Of a stretch of 64,000 nt of DNA, positions 53,028 through 60,894 are shown piece after piece. A model generated the notes under the pieces. It ran no database searches, was not told the DNA's origin, and worked only from the letters and a program-made list of their open reading frames with translations. The DNA lies in the NCBI RefSeq assembly GCF_900156435.1, contig NZ_FTPQ01000003.1, positions 372,001 to 436,000 of the forward strand. The letters are read 5' to 3'. The first letter of the stretch is position 1. Each line of letters starts with the position of its first letter. A program made the translations under genes and the position numbers. The DNA is from Microbacterium sp. RU1D. Lineage in GTDB: Bacteria > Actinomycetota > Actinomycetes > Actinomycetales > Microbacteriaceae.

Positions 53028-53543
53028 TCAGGCCGCGGTGTCCTGCTTCTCGCGCAGCGCGTCGACCGTGCGAACGGCCTTCGACGGAAGCGCCTGGAAG
53101 ACGTATGCCGCCTTGGTCATCGTCGCCTTCATCGCACCGGCGAGCTTCGCCAGCAGGACTTCACGGCTCTCGAGATCGGCGAGCTTGTTGACCTCATCCG
53201 CGGTCAGGGGGGCGCCATCGAAGTAGCCGCCCTTCACCACGAGCTGAGGGTTAGCCTTGGCGAAGGCACGCAGGCTCTTCGCGACGGCGACGGGGTCGCC
53301 GTGCACGAACGCGATGGCGGACGGGCCCTTGAGCTCGTCATCCAGTCCCGTGACCCCCGCGTTGGACGCGGCGATCTTGGTCAGCGTGTTCTTCACCACG
53401 GCGTAATCCGCGTCCTGACGGATGTCGTTGCGCAGCTGCTTGAGCTGGGCAACCGTCAGACCGCGGTACTCGGTCAGCAGAACGGCGGTCGAGTTCTCGA
53501 AGTTCTTCGTGAGCTCGGCGACCGATGCATCCTTCTGCGCCAT
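53028..53543 (-). CDS. rplJ: 50S ribosomal protein L10
   Basis: The 171-residue stalk base protein anchors L7/L12 to 23S r[41 protein letters not shown] is the canonical N terminus, and the C-terminal helix that binds L7/L12 dimers is present. AAGGAG precedes ATG 53543. L10 (with L7/L12) normally represses its own message through the leader, which here also carries an intrinsic terminator. Confidence 0.98.
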   Translation of the reverse strand: MAQKDASVAELTKNFENSTAVLLTEYRGLTVAQLKQLRNDIRQDADYAVVKNTLTKIAASNAGVTGLDDELKGPSAIAFVHGDPVAVAKSLRAFAKANPQLVVKGGYFDGAPLTADEVNKLADLESREVLLAKLAGAMKATMTKAAYVFQALPSKAVRTVDALREKQDTAA

Positions 53544-53720
53544 GGCCACTCCTTGTGTGTACGAGGCGCTCCGCGGAGGCGGGGCGCCGGCCGAAGACAC
53601 CGGGGTCCGGACAAAAAGAAGAGCTCCGGCGCAGGCGCACGGAGCTCGAAGGAGTTCGTTTACCTGCGTAGGTCCCCTGCTTCTCAGCAGACGCTTCGAT
53701 CGGAATGCGAGCACTCCGAT
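53544..53720 (-). ncRNA. Ribosomal protein L10 (rplJ) leader with attenuator
   Basis: The 5' region of the rplJ transcript contains segments that I recall from L10 leaders (ACCTACGCAGGTAAAC and GTGCGCCTGCGCC) and a hairpin GAGCTCCG/CGGAGCTC (53647-53640 with 53628-53621) followed by TTCTTTTTGT (to 53611). Binding of L10 would decide between termination and read-through. Exact limits are approximate. Confidence 0.7.
53613..53647 (-). terminator. Intrinsic terminator inside the rplJ leader
   Basis: An eight-base stem (GAGCTCCG with CGGAGCTC) and an eleven-base loop are followed on the minus strand by TTCTTTTT, the only classical U-rich intrinsic terminator seen in the window. It lies 70 bp before rplJ, as expected for an attenuator. 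Confidence 0.8.
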
Positions 53721-53746
53721 GACCGACGGTCTTTGGCTTGGGGTCT

Positions 53747-53931
53747 ACTGTACCCGACCGTCGCTCCTCCCGCCAATCCGCCGTCCCGTCGGCCCCGTCG
53801 CGCCCGCGCCCCCGCGCCGCGCCCCGCGCCTCGCGCCCCGCGCCCCGCCGGCCCGCCGCCCGCCCCGCCGCGACCGTGGACCGCGTCGCCTCCCCGACCC
53901 CCGACCCCCACCGCCGGCCCGGCCGCCCGCC
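53747..53931. other. rplJ promoter region and C-rich low-complexity gap
   Basis: TACAGT on the minus strand (53752-53747) is a plausible -10 for rplJ-rplL; no clear -35 is seen. The rest, about 53760-53931, is almost only C and G with irregular CCCGCG-type repeats, and I see no gene there. It separates rplJ from the SIP-domain gene. Confidence 0.4.
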
Positions 53932-54333
53932 TTACGACACCCGCGGCTCGGGCAGCAGCGCCTGGGTCATCCGCACGATGCGCGCTGGCGTGCGCGCGCC
54001 GAGCCAGACGGTGCAGACCGCGTCGTCGCCGCACGCCCACTCGGCGCACCACGCGTGGATGGCCTGCGCCAGACGCTCGCCGCGCGGACGCAGTTCGCCC
54101 TCGAGCGAACGGTCGAGCCAGCTCACGCGCCCCTCCCCCGCGTCGATCAGGCCGACCTGCTCCGATCCGCACACCTCGACCACGACGGTGACGTGCGCGG
54201 CGGGCGAGAGAGCGGCGGCGATCCGGCGCATCTCGGGGATGTTCCGCGCGTCTCCCCCGAGCAGCACCGCGCCCTCCAGGTCGCGCCAGAGGCCGCCGTC
54301 GGGGCGCCGCAGGGGCTCGGGGTTCGTGCTCAT
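53932..54333 (-). CDS. Stand-alone SIP (siderophore-interacting) domain protein
   Basis: The 133-residue protein resembles only the NAD(P)H-binding C-terminal half of siderophore-interacting ferric reductases: LLGGDARNIPEMRRIAAAL, VTVVVEV, VSWLDRS and WLGARTPARIVRM. The FAD-binding half is missing. It may form part of iron release from siderophores with another protein. ATG 54333 is preceded by TAAGTT six bases upstream (leaderless type), and an iron-box-like sequence overlaps that element, so it is probably expressed when iron is low. Confidence 0.82.
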   Translation of the reverse strand: MSTNPEPLRRPDGGLWRDLEGAVLLGGDARNIPEMRRIAAALSPAAHVTVVVEVCGSEQVGLIDAGEGRVSWLDRSLEGELRPRGERLAQAIHAWCAEWACGDDAVCTVWLGARTPARIVRMTQALLPEPRVS

Positions 54334-54339
54334 GCGAAC

Positions 54340-54361
54340 AACTTAGGTCACCCTTACCTTG
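54340..54361 (-). promoter_or_regulatory. IdeR/DtxR iron box overlapping a leaderless -10
   Basis: TTAGGTCACCCTTACCTTG (54343-54361) agrees with the 19-bp DtxR/IdeR consensus (TTAGGTTAGCCTAACCTAA) at 14 of 19 positions, with both AGGT/ACCT cores intact. The -10 candidate TAAGTT (54345-54340 on the minus strand) overlaps it, so iron-loaded repressor would block the SIP-domain gene. Confidence 0.75.
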
Positions 54362-54434
54362 CGGACAAGGCCTGGATGCCGACGCGCCGCGGCTCGCATG
54401 CACTCCACGGGCGGACGGGGTTAGGGTCGAACGC

Positions 54435-55115
54435 ATGTCCCCCGAGCTCGTCGCCTCCCGAAGCGCCGACCTCGACGCTCGGATCGTCGCCGACTCGCGC
54501 GATCGGGTCGCGTGGATCCGCGCCCGCTCGCGCGGCATCACCGCGACCGACGTCGCAGCACTCACGAGCGCCAACGCGATCTTCCGAGCGGCGGATGCCA
54601 AGCTCCTGGGCTCCAGCTTCTCGGGTAACGCCTTCACGGCGCACGGTCGTCGCCGTGAGCCCGAGATCGCGGCCTGGGTGGCAGCGACGCACGGCATCCG
54701 TCCCTCGTCGGCGCTGTACCACGCGGTCGTCGAGAAGAGGCACCTGGCGACGCCCGACGGCGTGGTCGTCGACGGCGAAGGCCGCGTGATCCTCGCCGAG
54801 ATCAAGACCACGAACAAGGCGTGGCGCTCTATCCCCAAGACCTACATGCGCCAGATCTGGTGGCAGCAGCACGTGCTCGGCGCCGAGCGCACGCTCGTGG
54901 CGTGGGAGCAGCACGACGGCTTCGTGCCCCTGCACGACGAACCGCGCTGCCAGTGGATCGAGCGCGACGAGCGGGAGATCGCCAAGCTCGTGGGCCTGGC
55001 CACCTCGCTCATCGACGAGCTCTACCGCCGCACGATGCAGGCGCGCCAGCCGCGTCCGGAGCCGGTGCGACCGGAACCCTCGGAGAGGTACCGCGCTCTC
55101 GCGCTCCTCGATTAA
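54435..55115 (+). CDS. YqaJ-like PD-(D/E)XK nuclease domain protein
   Basis: The 226-residue protein matches the YqaJ/lambda-exonuclease-like family: ITATDVAALTSAN, GRRREPEIAAW (E75), TPDGVVVD (D108) and LAEIKTT (E122, K124), the nuclease core, followed by MRQIWWQQHVLGAE. Family members degrade double-stranded DNA in recombination. No partner recombinase or phage genes adjoin; it appears to be a chromosomal stand-alone copy. TAGGGT seven bases before the ATG suggests a leaderless mRNA. Confidence 0.88.
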   Translation: MSPELVASRSADLDARIVADSRDRVAWIRARSRGITATDVAALTSANAIFRAADAKLLGSSFSGNAFTAHGRRREPEIAAWVAATHGIRPSSALYHAVVEKRHLATPDGVVVDGEGRVILAEIKTTNKAWRSIPKTYMRQIWWQQHVLGAERTLVAWEQHDGFVPLHDEPRCQWIERDEREIAKLVGLATSLIDELYRRTMQARQPRPEPVRPEPSERYRALALLD

Positions 55116-55118
55116 TAG

Positions 55119-55163
55119 TTGACGCAAGTCAAGCAATGGGCGTATCGTTGACATCAGTCAACT
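55119..55163 (+). promoter_or_regulatory. Promoter with two MarR-type operators
   Basis: TTGACG (55120-55125) and TATCGT (55144-55149, 18-bp spacer) form a promoter for the MDR transporter gene. GTTGAC-GCAA-GTCAAG (55119-55134) covers the -35, and the perfect palindrome GTTGAC-ATCA-GTCAAC (55148-55163) follows the -10; centres are 29 bp apart. The MarR regulator at the end of this operon is the likely ligand-released repressor. Confidence 0.82.
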
Positions 55164-55213
55164 AATCGCGCCAGTGTCGTCGCGGCATCCATCCCCCGTT
55201 CGTGGAGTTCCGC

Positions 55214-56908
55214 ATGACCACTGCTTCCCCCGAGACCGCCGCGCCGCGGCGCGTGCTCCCGGCCCTCATCGGGCTGCTGCTCGGCACGTTCGTGTCGATG
55301 CTCGCCTCGACCGTCGTCTCGACGTCACTGCCCGTCATCGTGCATGACCTGTCGGGCGATCAGAACGCCTACACCTGGGTCATCACCGCGACCCTGCTCA
55401 CCACCGCGATCTCGACCCCCATCTGGGGCAAGCTCGCCGACCTGTTCAACCGCAAGGTGCTCATCCAGGTCGCGATCGCGATCTTCGTGCTCGCCACCGC
55501 CGCTGCCGGCTTCTCGCAGAACACCGAGATGCTGATCGCCTTCCGCGCGGTCCAGGGGCTCGGCGCCGGCGGCCTGGCCGCCCTCAGCCAGGTGATCATG
55601 GCCGACATCATCAGCCCGCGCGAGCGTGGCCGCTACATGGGCCTCTTCGGCGCGGTCATGGCCGTCGCGACCGTGGGCGGGCCCCTGCTGGGCGGTGTCA
55701 TCACCGACGCCTTCGGCTGGCGCTGGAACTTCTTCGTCGCCCTGCCTTTCGCCGTCGCCGCCCTGCTCATCCAGCAGCGCACGCTGCACCTGCCGGTGCG
55801 CGCGAAGCGGAAGGTGAAGATCGACTACGTCGGCATCGTGCTGCTGTCGACCGCCGTCTCGCTGCTGCTGATCTGGGTCACCAACGCCGGGAACTCGTTC
55901 GACTGGGCGAGCACCGAGACGCTGCTCATGGTCGGCGGGGCCGTCCTGGCCGCGATCCTGTTCGTGATCGTCGAGCTTCGCTCCTCCGAGCCGCTCGTGC
56001 CGCTGACCCTTTTCCGCGACGCCACCTTCACGCTCGCCACGATCGCCTCCATCGCGACGGGCCTGGCGATGTTCGGCACGTCGGTGTTCCTCAGCCAGTA
56101 CATGCAGATGGCCCGCGGCGCGACCCCGACCGAGGCCGGTGTCATGACGATCCCCATGATCGGCGGCCTGCTGGTGTCGTCGATCGTCGTCGGCGCGCTC
56201 ATCTCACGCTTCGGGCACTGGAAGCCGTTCCTCATCACGGGTGGCGTGCTGCTGATCGCGGGCTCGTTCCTGCTGTCGACCATCCACTACGACACCAATT
56301 TCGCCCTCGTGTCGCTCTACATGGCCCTGCTGGGCGCCGGCGTCGGCATGACGATGCAGAACCTCGTGCTGGTCGTGCAGAACACGGCCGACCCCACGCA
56401 GATGGGTGCGGCGAGCTCGGGCGTAACGTTCTTCCGGAGCCTCGGCGGCACCATCGGCGTCTCGGTCATGGGCGCGGCGCTGGCCAGCATGGCCACCAGC
56501 CTGTTCACCGACCGCGCCGACGACCTCATGGCCGCGATCATGGGCCTGGGTGCGAACGGCGCCGCGGTGGCCGAGACCCTGCAGTCCGGAATCATCCCGC
56601 AGGTCTCGACGCTCCCCGAGAGCGTGCGCACGATCGTCGAGGACATCTACGCTCAGTCGATCGCCCACTCGTTCCTGATCGCGGTGCCCGTGGCCGTGGT
56701 CAGCCTCATCGCGATCCTGTTCCTGCCGAACCGTCCGCTGACCCGCATGACGACCACGGAGCGGGTCGCCGCGAGCGAGGCCGACTTCGCCACGGTCTCA
56801 GTCCCCGAGGGCATGGCCACGCTCGCCGCGACCGGGACCGTGCCGACCCAGGATGCCGCGTCCTCGCGCCGTGCGCATCGAGACGCCGGGATGGGAGAGG
56901 ATGTCTGA
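55214..56908 (+). CDS. MDR-type MFS transporter (DHA2, 14 helices)
   Basis: The 564-residue protein has fourteen hydrophobic helices and the DHA2/EmrB-QacA motifs: LLGTFVSMLASTVVSTSLPVI, WGKLADLFNRKVLIQ, FRAVQGLGAGGLAALSQVIMADI and GPLLGGVITDAFGWRWNFF. It probably exports toxic organic compounds by H+ antiport. I choose ATG 55214 after GTGGAG rather than GTG 55202. It overlaps or abuts the MarR gene, forming an autoregulated pump-regulator operon. Confidence 0.93.
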   Translation: MTTASPETAAPRRVLPALIGLLLGTFVSMLASTVVSTSLPVIVHDLSGDQNAYTWVITATLLTTAISTPIWGKLADLFNRKVLIQVAIAIFVLATAAAGFSQNTEMLIAFRAVQGLGAGGLAALSQVIMADIISPRERGRYMGLFGAVMAVATVGGPLLGGVITDAFGWRWNFFVALPFAVAALLIQQRTLHLPVRAKRKVKIDYVGIVLLSTAVSLLLIWVTNAGNSFDWASTETLLMVGGAVLAAILFVIVELRSSEPLVPLTLFRDATFTLATIASIATGLAMFGTSVFLSQYMQMARGATPTEAGVMTIPMIGGLLVSSIVVGALISRFGHWKPFLITGGVLLIAGSFLLSTIHYDTNFALVSLYMALLGAGVGMTMQNLVLVVQNTADPTQMGAASSGVTFFRSLGGTIGVSVMGAALASMATSLFTDRADDLMAAIMGLGANGAAVAETLQSGIIPQVSTLPESVRTIVEDIYAQSIAHSFLIAVPVAVVSLIAILFLPNRPLTRMTTTERVAASEADFATVSVPEGMATLAATGTVPTQDAASSRRAHRDAGMGEDV

Positions 56909-56909
56909 C

Positions 56910-57374
56910 GTGATGAGCGACGTGGACGACGACCGCCGTGAGGCCGTGCAGGCCCTGGAGTCGTCGTTCTCGGAGCTCATGACCGTGTTCCGCCGCTTCG
57001 TCTCCGAGGCGGCGGAACGGGTCAGCCCCGGGATGCTGCCGGCCACGTTCAAGGCCCTCTCGGTCGTCAGCCGGTTCGGGCCGCTCACCCTCTCCGCGCT
57101 CGCGGAACGGCTCGGCGCCGACAAGGGCTTCCTCAGCCGGTCGATCACCGAGCTCGAAGAGCTGGGGCTCGTGACCCGCACGCCCGATCCCAACGACCGC
57201 CGCTCCCGCCTGATCGCCGTGACCGAGCTCGGCCACAGCCGTCTCGCCGACGCGCGGGCTCCCCACGAGAGCCGGCTCTTCGACGCCATCGCCGATTGGT
57301 CGCTCGACGACATCCGCCACCTCTCGACGCTGCTGCACGCTCTCGCCGTCGGCGAGGTCCCCGCGCGCGACTGA
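56910..57374 (+). CDS. MarR-family transcriptional repressor
   Basis: The protein (about 154 residues) has a winged helix-turn-helix (LTLSALAERLGADKGFLSRSITELEELGLVTRTPDPNDRRSRLIAVTELG) flanked by dimerisation helices. The start is uncertain: ATG 56901, GTG 56910 or ATG 56913; GTG 56910 has the best spacing to GGGAGAGG. It lies directly at the end of the transporter gene and likely binds the two GTTGAC-N4-GTCAAC sites before it. Confidence 0.92.
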   Translation: MMSDVDDDRREAVQALESSFSELMTVFRRFVSEAAERVSPGMLPATFKALSVVSRFGPLTLSALAERLGADKGFLSRSITELEELGLVTRTPDPNDRRSRLIAVTELGHSRLADARAPHESRLFDAIADWSLDDIRHLSTLLHALAVGEVPARD

Positions 57375-57697
57375 GGTCGAGGCGCGGACAAGGTGCCGCA
57401 CGCCTGCGGTGCGAGGCGTCGGCACCGGCACGCGCGCCTGAGGGCGAGGCGTCGGCGACGCCCCCGCGAGGCGACGCGCCCGCCCGGAGTTCGCCGCGCT
57501 TCCCGGCCGAGGCGCCGCACACGTGCTGCTCCCGCGACGGACCAGGCCTCCAGACCCTCACTGCTCGCCGCCGACGGGAGACACCGGCTTCGCGACACGG
57601 TGACCGAGGTGTAACACCGTCGAGACAATGGCGCGCTTGACTGTGGGAACCGCGGCGGAGCCGCCGCGACACCGCCGCACGCGAGAGAGAGCGCCCG
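57375..57697. other. 323-bp gap without a gene
   Basis: I see no credible gene here. The left 230 bp are GC-rich with irregular GAGGCG repeats. GGTGT-A-ACACC (57608-57618) is a small palindrome that could be an operator for the oxidoreductase gene at 57698; no clear promoter hexamers accompany it. Confidence 0.4.
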
Positions 57698-58717
57698 ATG
57701 AGATTCCGATCGACGCGTCCCGAGACCGCCCTCCAGCCCGCGCCCGCGGTGCCGGAGACGATGGATGCCGTGGTCCTCGACGCTCCGGGGCCGGCATCCG
57801 CTCTTCACGTCGAGGAAGTGGCCGTGCCGACACCCGTACTGAGCGAGGTGCTGGTGCGTGTCGTCGCCGCGGGCGTCAACCCGATCGACGCGGCGACGCG
57901 AGCGGGACGCGGGATGTCGTCGGCGATCCCGTCGTGGCCGTCCGTGCTCGGCCTGGACGTCAGCGGGGTCGTCGTGCGCGCTCCCTTCGACGCTCACCCG
58001 TTCCCCGTCGGTACCGAGGTCTATGGCATGGTGGCGGTGCCGCGCACCCCCGGTGCATACGCGGAGTACGCCGTCGTGCCCACCCTCTCGCTCGCCCGCA
58101 AGCCCGCGTCGCTCTCCCACGTCGAGGCCGCGGGCGTCCCGCTGGCTGCCCTCACCGCGTGGGGCCTGGTCGTCGAGACGGCCCTGGCGCACCAGGGCCA
58201 GCGCATCCTCATCCACGCCGGCAGCGGAGGCGTGGGCCACTTCGCGGTGCAGTTCGCCGCCTACTTCGGCGCCCACGTCATCGCCACGGCGTCGCCCCGC
58301 AACCTCGGATGGCTGCGGGAGCTGGGGGCCGCCGAGGTCGTCGATCACACCTCCACCCGATTCGAGGACGCCGTCGACACCGTCGACGTCGTGATCGACC
58401 TGATCGGCAACGTGTCGGATGACACGGGCACCCGGTCGCTCGAGGTGCTGCGCCCCGGCGGCCTGCTGATCGAGGTCCCGACGGGCGCTTGGCCCGGATT
58501 CCGGGAAGCGGCGGCGGCGCGCGGCATCCGTTCCACCGACTACAAGACCATCCCCGACGGCGGGGCCCTCGCCACGATCGGGCGACTGCTCGATTCCGGA
58601 GCCGTCCGGGTGTACATCGAGCGCGTGTTCGAGCTCGCCGAGGCCGGGGAGGCGCACGCGATGATCGAGGGCGGGCACACGCGGGGCAAGGTCGTCCTGC
58701 GCGTGAGCGACGACTGA
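57698..58717 (+). CDS. NADP-dependent quinone oxidoreductase-like MDR protein
   Basis: The 339-residue medium-chain dehydrogenase/reductase lacks the catalytic zinc ligands and resembles quinone oxidoreductases: VRVVAAGVNPIDAATR, VLGLDVSGVVV, and the nucleotide loop HAGSGGVGHFAVQFAAYFGAHVIATAS. It probably reduces quinones or enals with NADPH. GAGAGAG precedes the ATG. It is convergent with the LysG-type gene, one base apart. Confidence 0.9.
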   Translation: MRFRSTRPETALQPAPAVPETMDAVVLDAPGPASALHVEEVAVPTPVLSEVLVRVVAAGVNPIDAATRAGRGMSSAIPSWPSVLGLDVSGVVVRAPFDAHPFPVGTEVYGMVAVPRTPGAYAEYAVVPTLSLARKPASLSHVEAAGVPLAALTAWGLVVETALAHQGQRILIHAGSGGVGHFAVQFAAYFGAHVIATASPRNLGWLRELGAAEVVDHTSTRFEDAVDTVDVVIDLIGNVSDDTGTRSLEVLRPGGLLIEVPTGAWPGFREAAAARGIRSTDYKTIPDGGALATIGRLLDSGAVRVYIERVFELAEAGEAHAMIEGGHTRGKVVLRVSDD

Positions 58718-58718
58718 G

Positions 58719-59606
58719 TCAGACGCCAGCGAGACGGCGCCGCCCCTCCGCCACCACCTCGTCGGCGACGAGATCGAGCAGGGGCGAGGTGAGGTTCCAC
58801 TGCTGCCAGTACAGCGGCACGTCGATCGCGTCGTCGGCCAGCCGCACGAGGGCGCCGTCCGAGAGGCCGTCGGCGGATTGGAAACCGGGCAGCAGCCCCC
58901 ACCCGAGCCCGAGCTCGATCGCTGTCGCGAAGTCCTGCGACGCGGGGACGCGGTGCCGCGGCGGATCGCCCGCGGCCACACCCCGGCGCGCGAGCCATTG
59001 CGTCTGCAGATCGTCGCGGCGGTCGAAGTCCACGAGGGGAGCGCGAGAGAGGGCCTCGGCGTCCGCTCCGCGCGGGAACCAGCGCGTTGCGAACTCCGCC
59101 GTCGCCACGGGTTCGTAGCGCAGGATGCCGAGGGGTCGCACGCGGCATCCCGCCACCGGCGCCTCGCGAGAGGTCACCGCCGCCATCACGGTGCCCGATT
59201 CGAGCAGGCCGGCGGTGAAGTCCTGGTCATCGCGGTGCAGGTCGAACACGACCGCGTGCCGCGCCGCGACCCGGGCCAGGGGCGGGAGGAACCACGTCGC
59301 GAGCGAATCGGCGTTCACCGCGAGGGACAGGGAGGCGGCGGCTCCGTCGTCCGCGCCGATCGCGGCGAGGGCGTCGTGCTCGAGAAGGGCCAGCTGGCGC
59401 GCCAACCGCACGATCGCGTCCCCCGCCTCGGTCGTGCGGACGGGTTTCGACCGCACCAGCACGACGCGACCCACCCGGTCCTCGAGTGCCCGTACGCGCT
59501 GGCTGACCGCCGAGGGGGTGATGTGCAGGCGGCGGGCCGCGGCATCCAGGGTCCCTTCCTCCACCACGGCGGCGAGGGTGCGGGCGAGATCGAGCGGGAT
59601 CGACAT
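58719..59606 (-). CDS. lysG: LysR-family regulator of the ArgP/LysG (IciA) type
   Basis: The 295-residue protein has an N-terminal LysR helix-turn-helix (about 2-60; LARTLAAVVEEGTLDAAARRLHITPSAVSQRVRALE) and a substrate-binding domain. LVRSKPVRTTEAGDAIVRLARQ is characteristic of ArgP/LysG. In Corynebacterium the homologue activates lysE when lysine or arginine accumulates. It diverges from lysE across 69 bp. TAGCAT lies six bases before ATG 59606 without an RBS, a leaderless pattern. Confidence 0.94.
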   Translation of the reverse strand: MSIPLDLARTLAAVVEEGTLDAAARRLHITPSAVSQRVRALEDRVGRVVLVRSKPVRTTEAGDAIVRLARQLALLEHDALAAIGADDGAAASLSLAVNADSLATWFLPPLARVAARHAVVFDLHRDDQDFTAGLLESGTVMAAVTSREAPVAGCRVRPLGILRYEPVATAEFATRWFPRGADAEALSRAPLVDFDRRDDLQTQWLARRGVAAGDPPRHRVPASQDFATAIELGLGWGLLPGFQSADGLSDGALVRLADDAIDVPLYWQQWNLTSPLLDLVADEVVAEGRRRLAGV

Positions 59607-59612
59607 GAAGCG

Positions 59613-59669
59613 ATGCTAATGGTGCTGCACAATCATGAGCTGGTGTTGTCGTGACGCGGCGCTTAGCGT
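59613..59669. promoter_or_regulatory. Divergent leaderless promoters of lysG and lysE
   Basis: TAGCAT (minus, 59618-59613) lies six bases before the lysG ATG, and TAGCGT (plus, 59664-59669) lies six bases before the lysE GTG. The 45 bp between them must hold the LysG binding site and both -35 regions; I do not see good -35 hexamers. Confidence 0.6.
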
Positions 59670-59675
59670 CGAGCC

Positions 59676-60332
59676 GTGCTCCCCTCCTTGCTCGCCGGAC
59701 TCGGCCTCGGCTTCTCGCTCATCATCGCCATCGGCGCGCAGAACCTCTTCGTGCTGCGGCAGGGCGTGCGGCGGGAGCACCTGCTCCCGGTCGTGGCCGT
59801 GTGCGCGGCCTCAGACGCCGTGCTGATCCTCCTGGGAGTGTCGGGCATCGGGCTCGTGCTGCAGGCTGTGCCCTGGCTGATCGTCGTGGTGCGGTGGGCG
59901 GGGGCGGCCTTCCTCCTCGGGTACGCCGTGCTCGCGGCCCGCCGCGCGCTGCGACCGAGCGGCGAGACGCTGCGCGTCGACCCCACGGCATCCGCATCCA
60001 CCGGGGTTCCGGATGCCGACGGCACGGCGCTGCGCACGCGGACGACCCTCGCGGCGACCGTCGTGACGTGTCTCGCCCTCACGTGGCTCAACCCGCACGT
60101 CTATCTCGACACCGTGTTCCTGCTCGGTTCGGTCGCCTCGACCCACGGCGACGGACGCTGGGCGTTCGCCGTCGGCGCATGCCTGGCGAGCCTGGTGTGG
60201 TTCACCGCCCTCGGGTTCGGTGCGCGCTACCTGGGCCGCTGGCTCGACACGCCGCGGGCATGGCGCATCCTCGACGCGCTGATCGCGGTGGTCATGGTGG
60301 CGATCGCGATCTCGCTCGTGCTGCCGCACTGA
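59676..60332 (+). CDS. lysE: LysE/ArgO-family amino-acid exporter
   Basis: The 218-residue protein has five to six hydrophobic helices and the LysE signature GLGFSLIIAIGAQNLFVLRQG plus LTWLNPHVYLDTVFLLG. It exports basic amino acids (lysine, arginine). A charged loop (about 88-125) separates the two halves. GTG 59676 follows TAGCGT by six bases, so the mRNA is likely leaderless. Adjacent divergent lysG strongly supports the assignment. Confidence 0.95.
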   Translation: MLPSLLAGLGLGFSLIIAIGAQNLFVLRQGVRREHLLPVVAVCAASDAVLILLGVSGIGLVLQAVPWLIVVVRWAGAAFLLGYAVLAARRALRPSGETLRVDPTASASTGVPDADGTALRTRTTLAATVVTCLALTWLNPHVYLDTVFLLGSVASTHGDGRWAFAVGACLASLVWFTALGFGARYLGRWLDTPRAWRILDALIAVVMVAIAISLVLPH

Positions 60333-60516
60333 TCGGGGCTGCAGCGGCGTCGCCCGCAGGTGCGCTCCGGCCCGGTGAGGTGTCGCCCCGTCGGACGGCC
60401 CCGTGCCACCACTTTTCGCGGCGCGATCGTGCGATCGGGGCATGGGTCGAACGCCCCGGCCGCGGAGGAAACGCCCCGGACCCCCGCCCCGGCCACGAGG
60501 CGACGAGAATGAAGGG

Positions 60517-60798
60517 ATGCGAACCGTGACGATCACCGTGACCGGCCGCGTGCAGGGCGTCGGCTTCCGCTACGCCCTGCGCGCCGAGGCGCAGCGCCTG
60601 GGAACACGGGGATGGGTGCGCAATCGTCGCGACGGCGCGGTGGAGGCCGTCGTCGCGGGCGACGCCGACGCCGTCGAGACCGTCATCGCCTGGGCGCACG
60701 ACGGACCGCCGTCCGCTCGGGTCGACGACGTCGACGTGGTGGAGAACGGTGCGGCCGAGGCGTCCCCCGCCGGCTTCGAGATCCGCGAAACCGCGTAG
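60517..60798 (+). CDS. acyP: Acylphosphatase
   Basis: The 93-residue enzyme hydrolyses carboxyl-phosphate bonds. [10 protein letters not shown] contains the catalytic arginine R18, and N36 in [14 protein letters not shown] is the second catalytic residue. Size and fold order are standard. GAAGG precedes ATG 60517; the longer frame upstream is not homologous. It stands alone between lysE and the nitronate monooxygenase gene. Confidence 0.95.
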   Translation: MRTVTITVTGRVQGVGFRYALRAEAQRLGTRGWVRNRRDGAVEAVVAGDADAVETVIAWAHDGPPSARVDDVDVVENGAAEASPAGFEIRETA

Positions 60799-60894
60799 GC
60801 GACGTCCGGCCCGCAGCCCTCGACTCGGCTCGAGACCGCCTCCTCCGGCAGCTCGGCCCGCAACCCGCGGCGGGTTCGCGATCCGCCGATCCGC

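Noticed and set aside
54435-57374. Prophage remnant around the YqaJ-type gene
   Set aside because: Neighbours are an iron-regulated gene and a drug pump; there are no structural, integrase or recombinase genes, and base composition is that of the chromosome.
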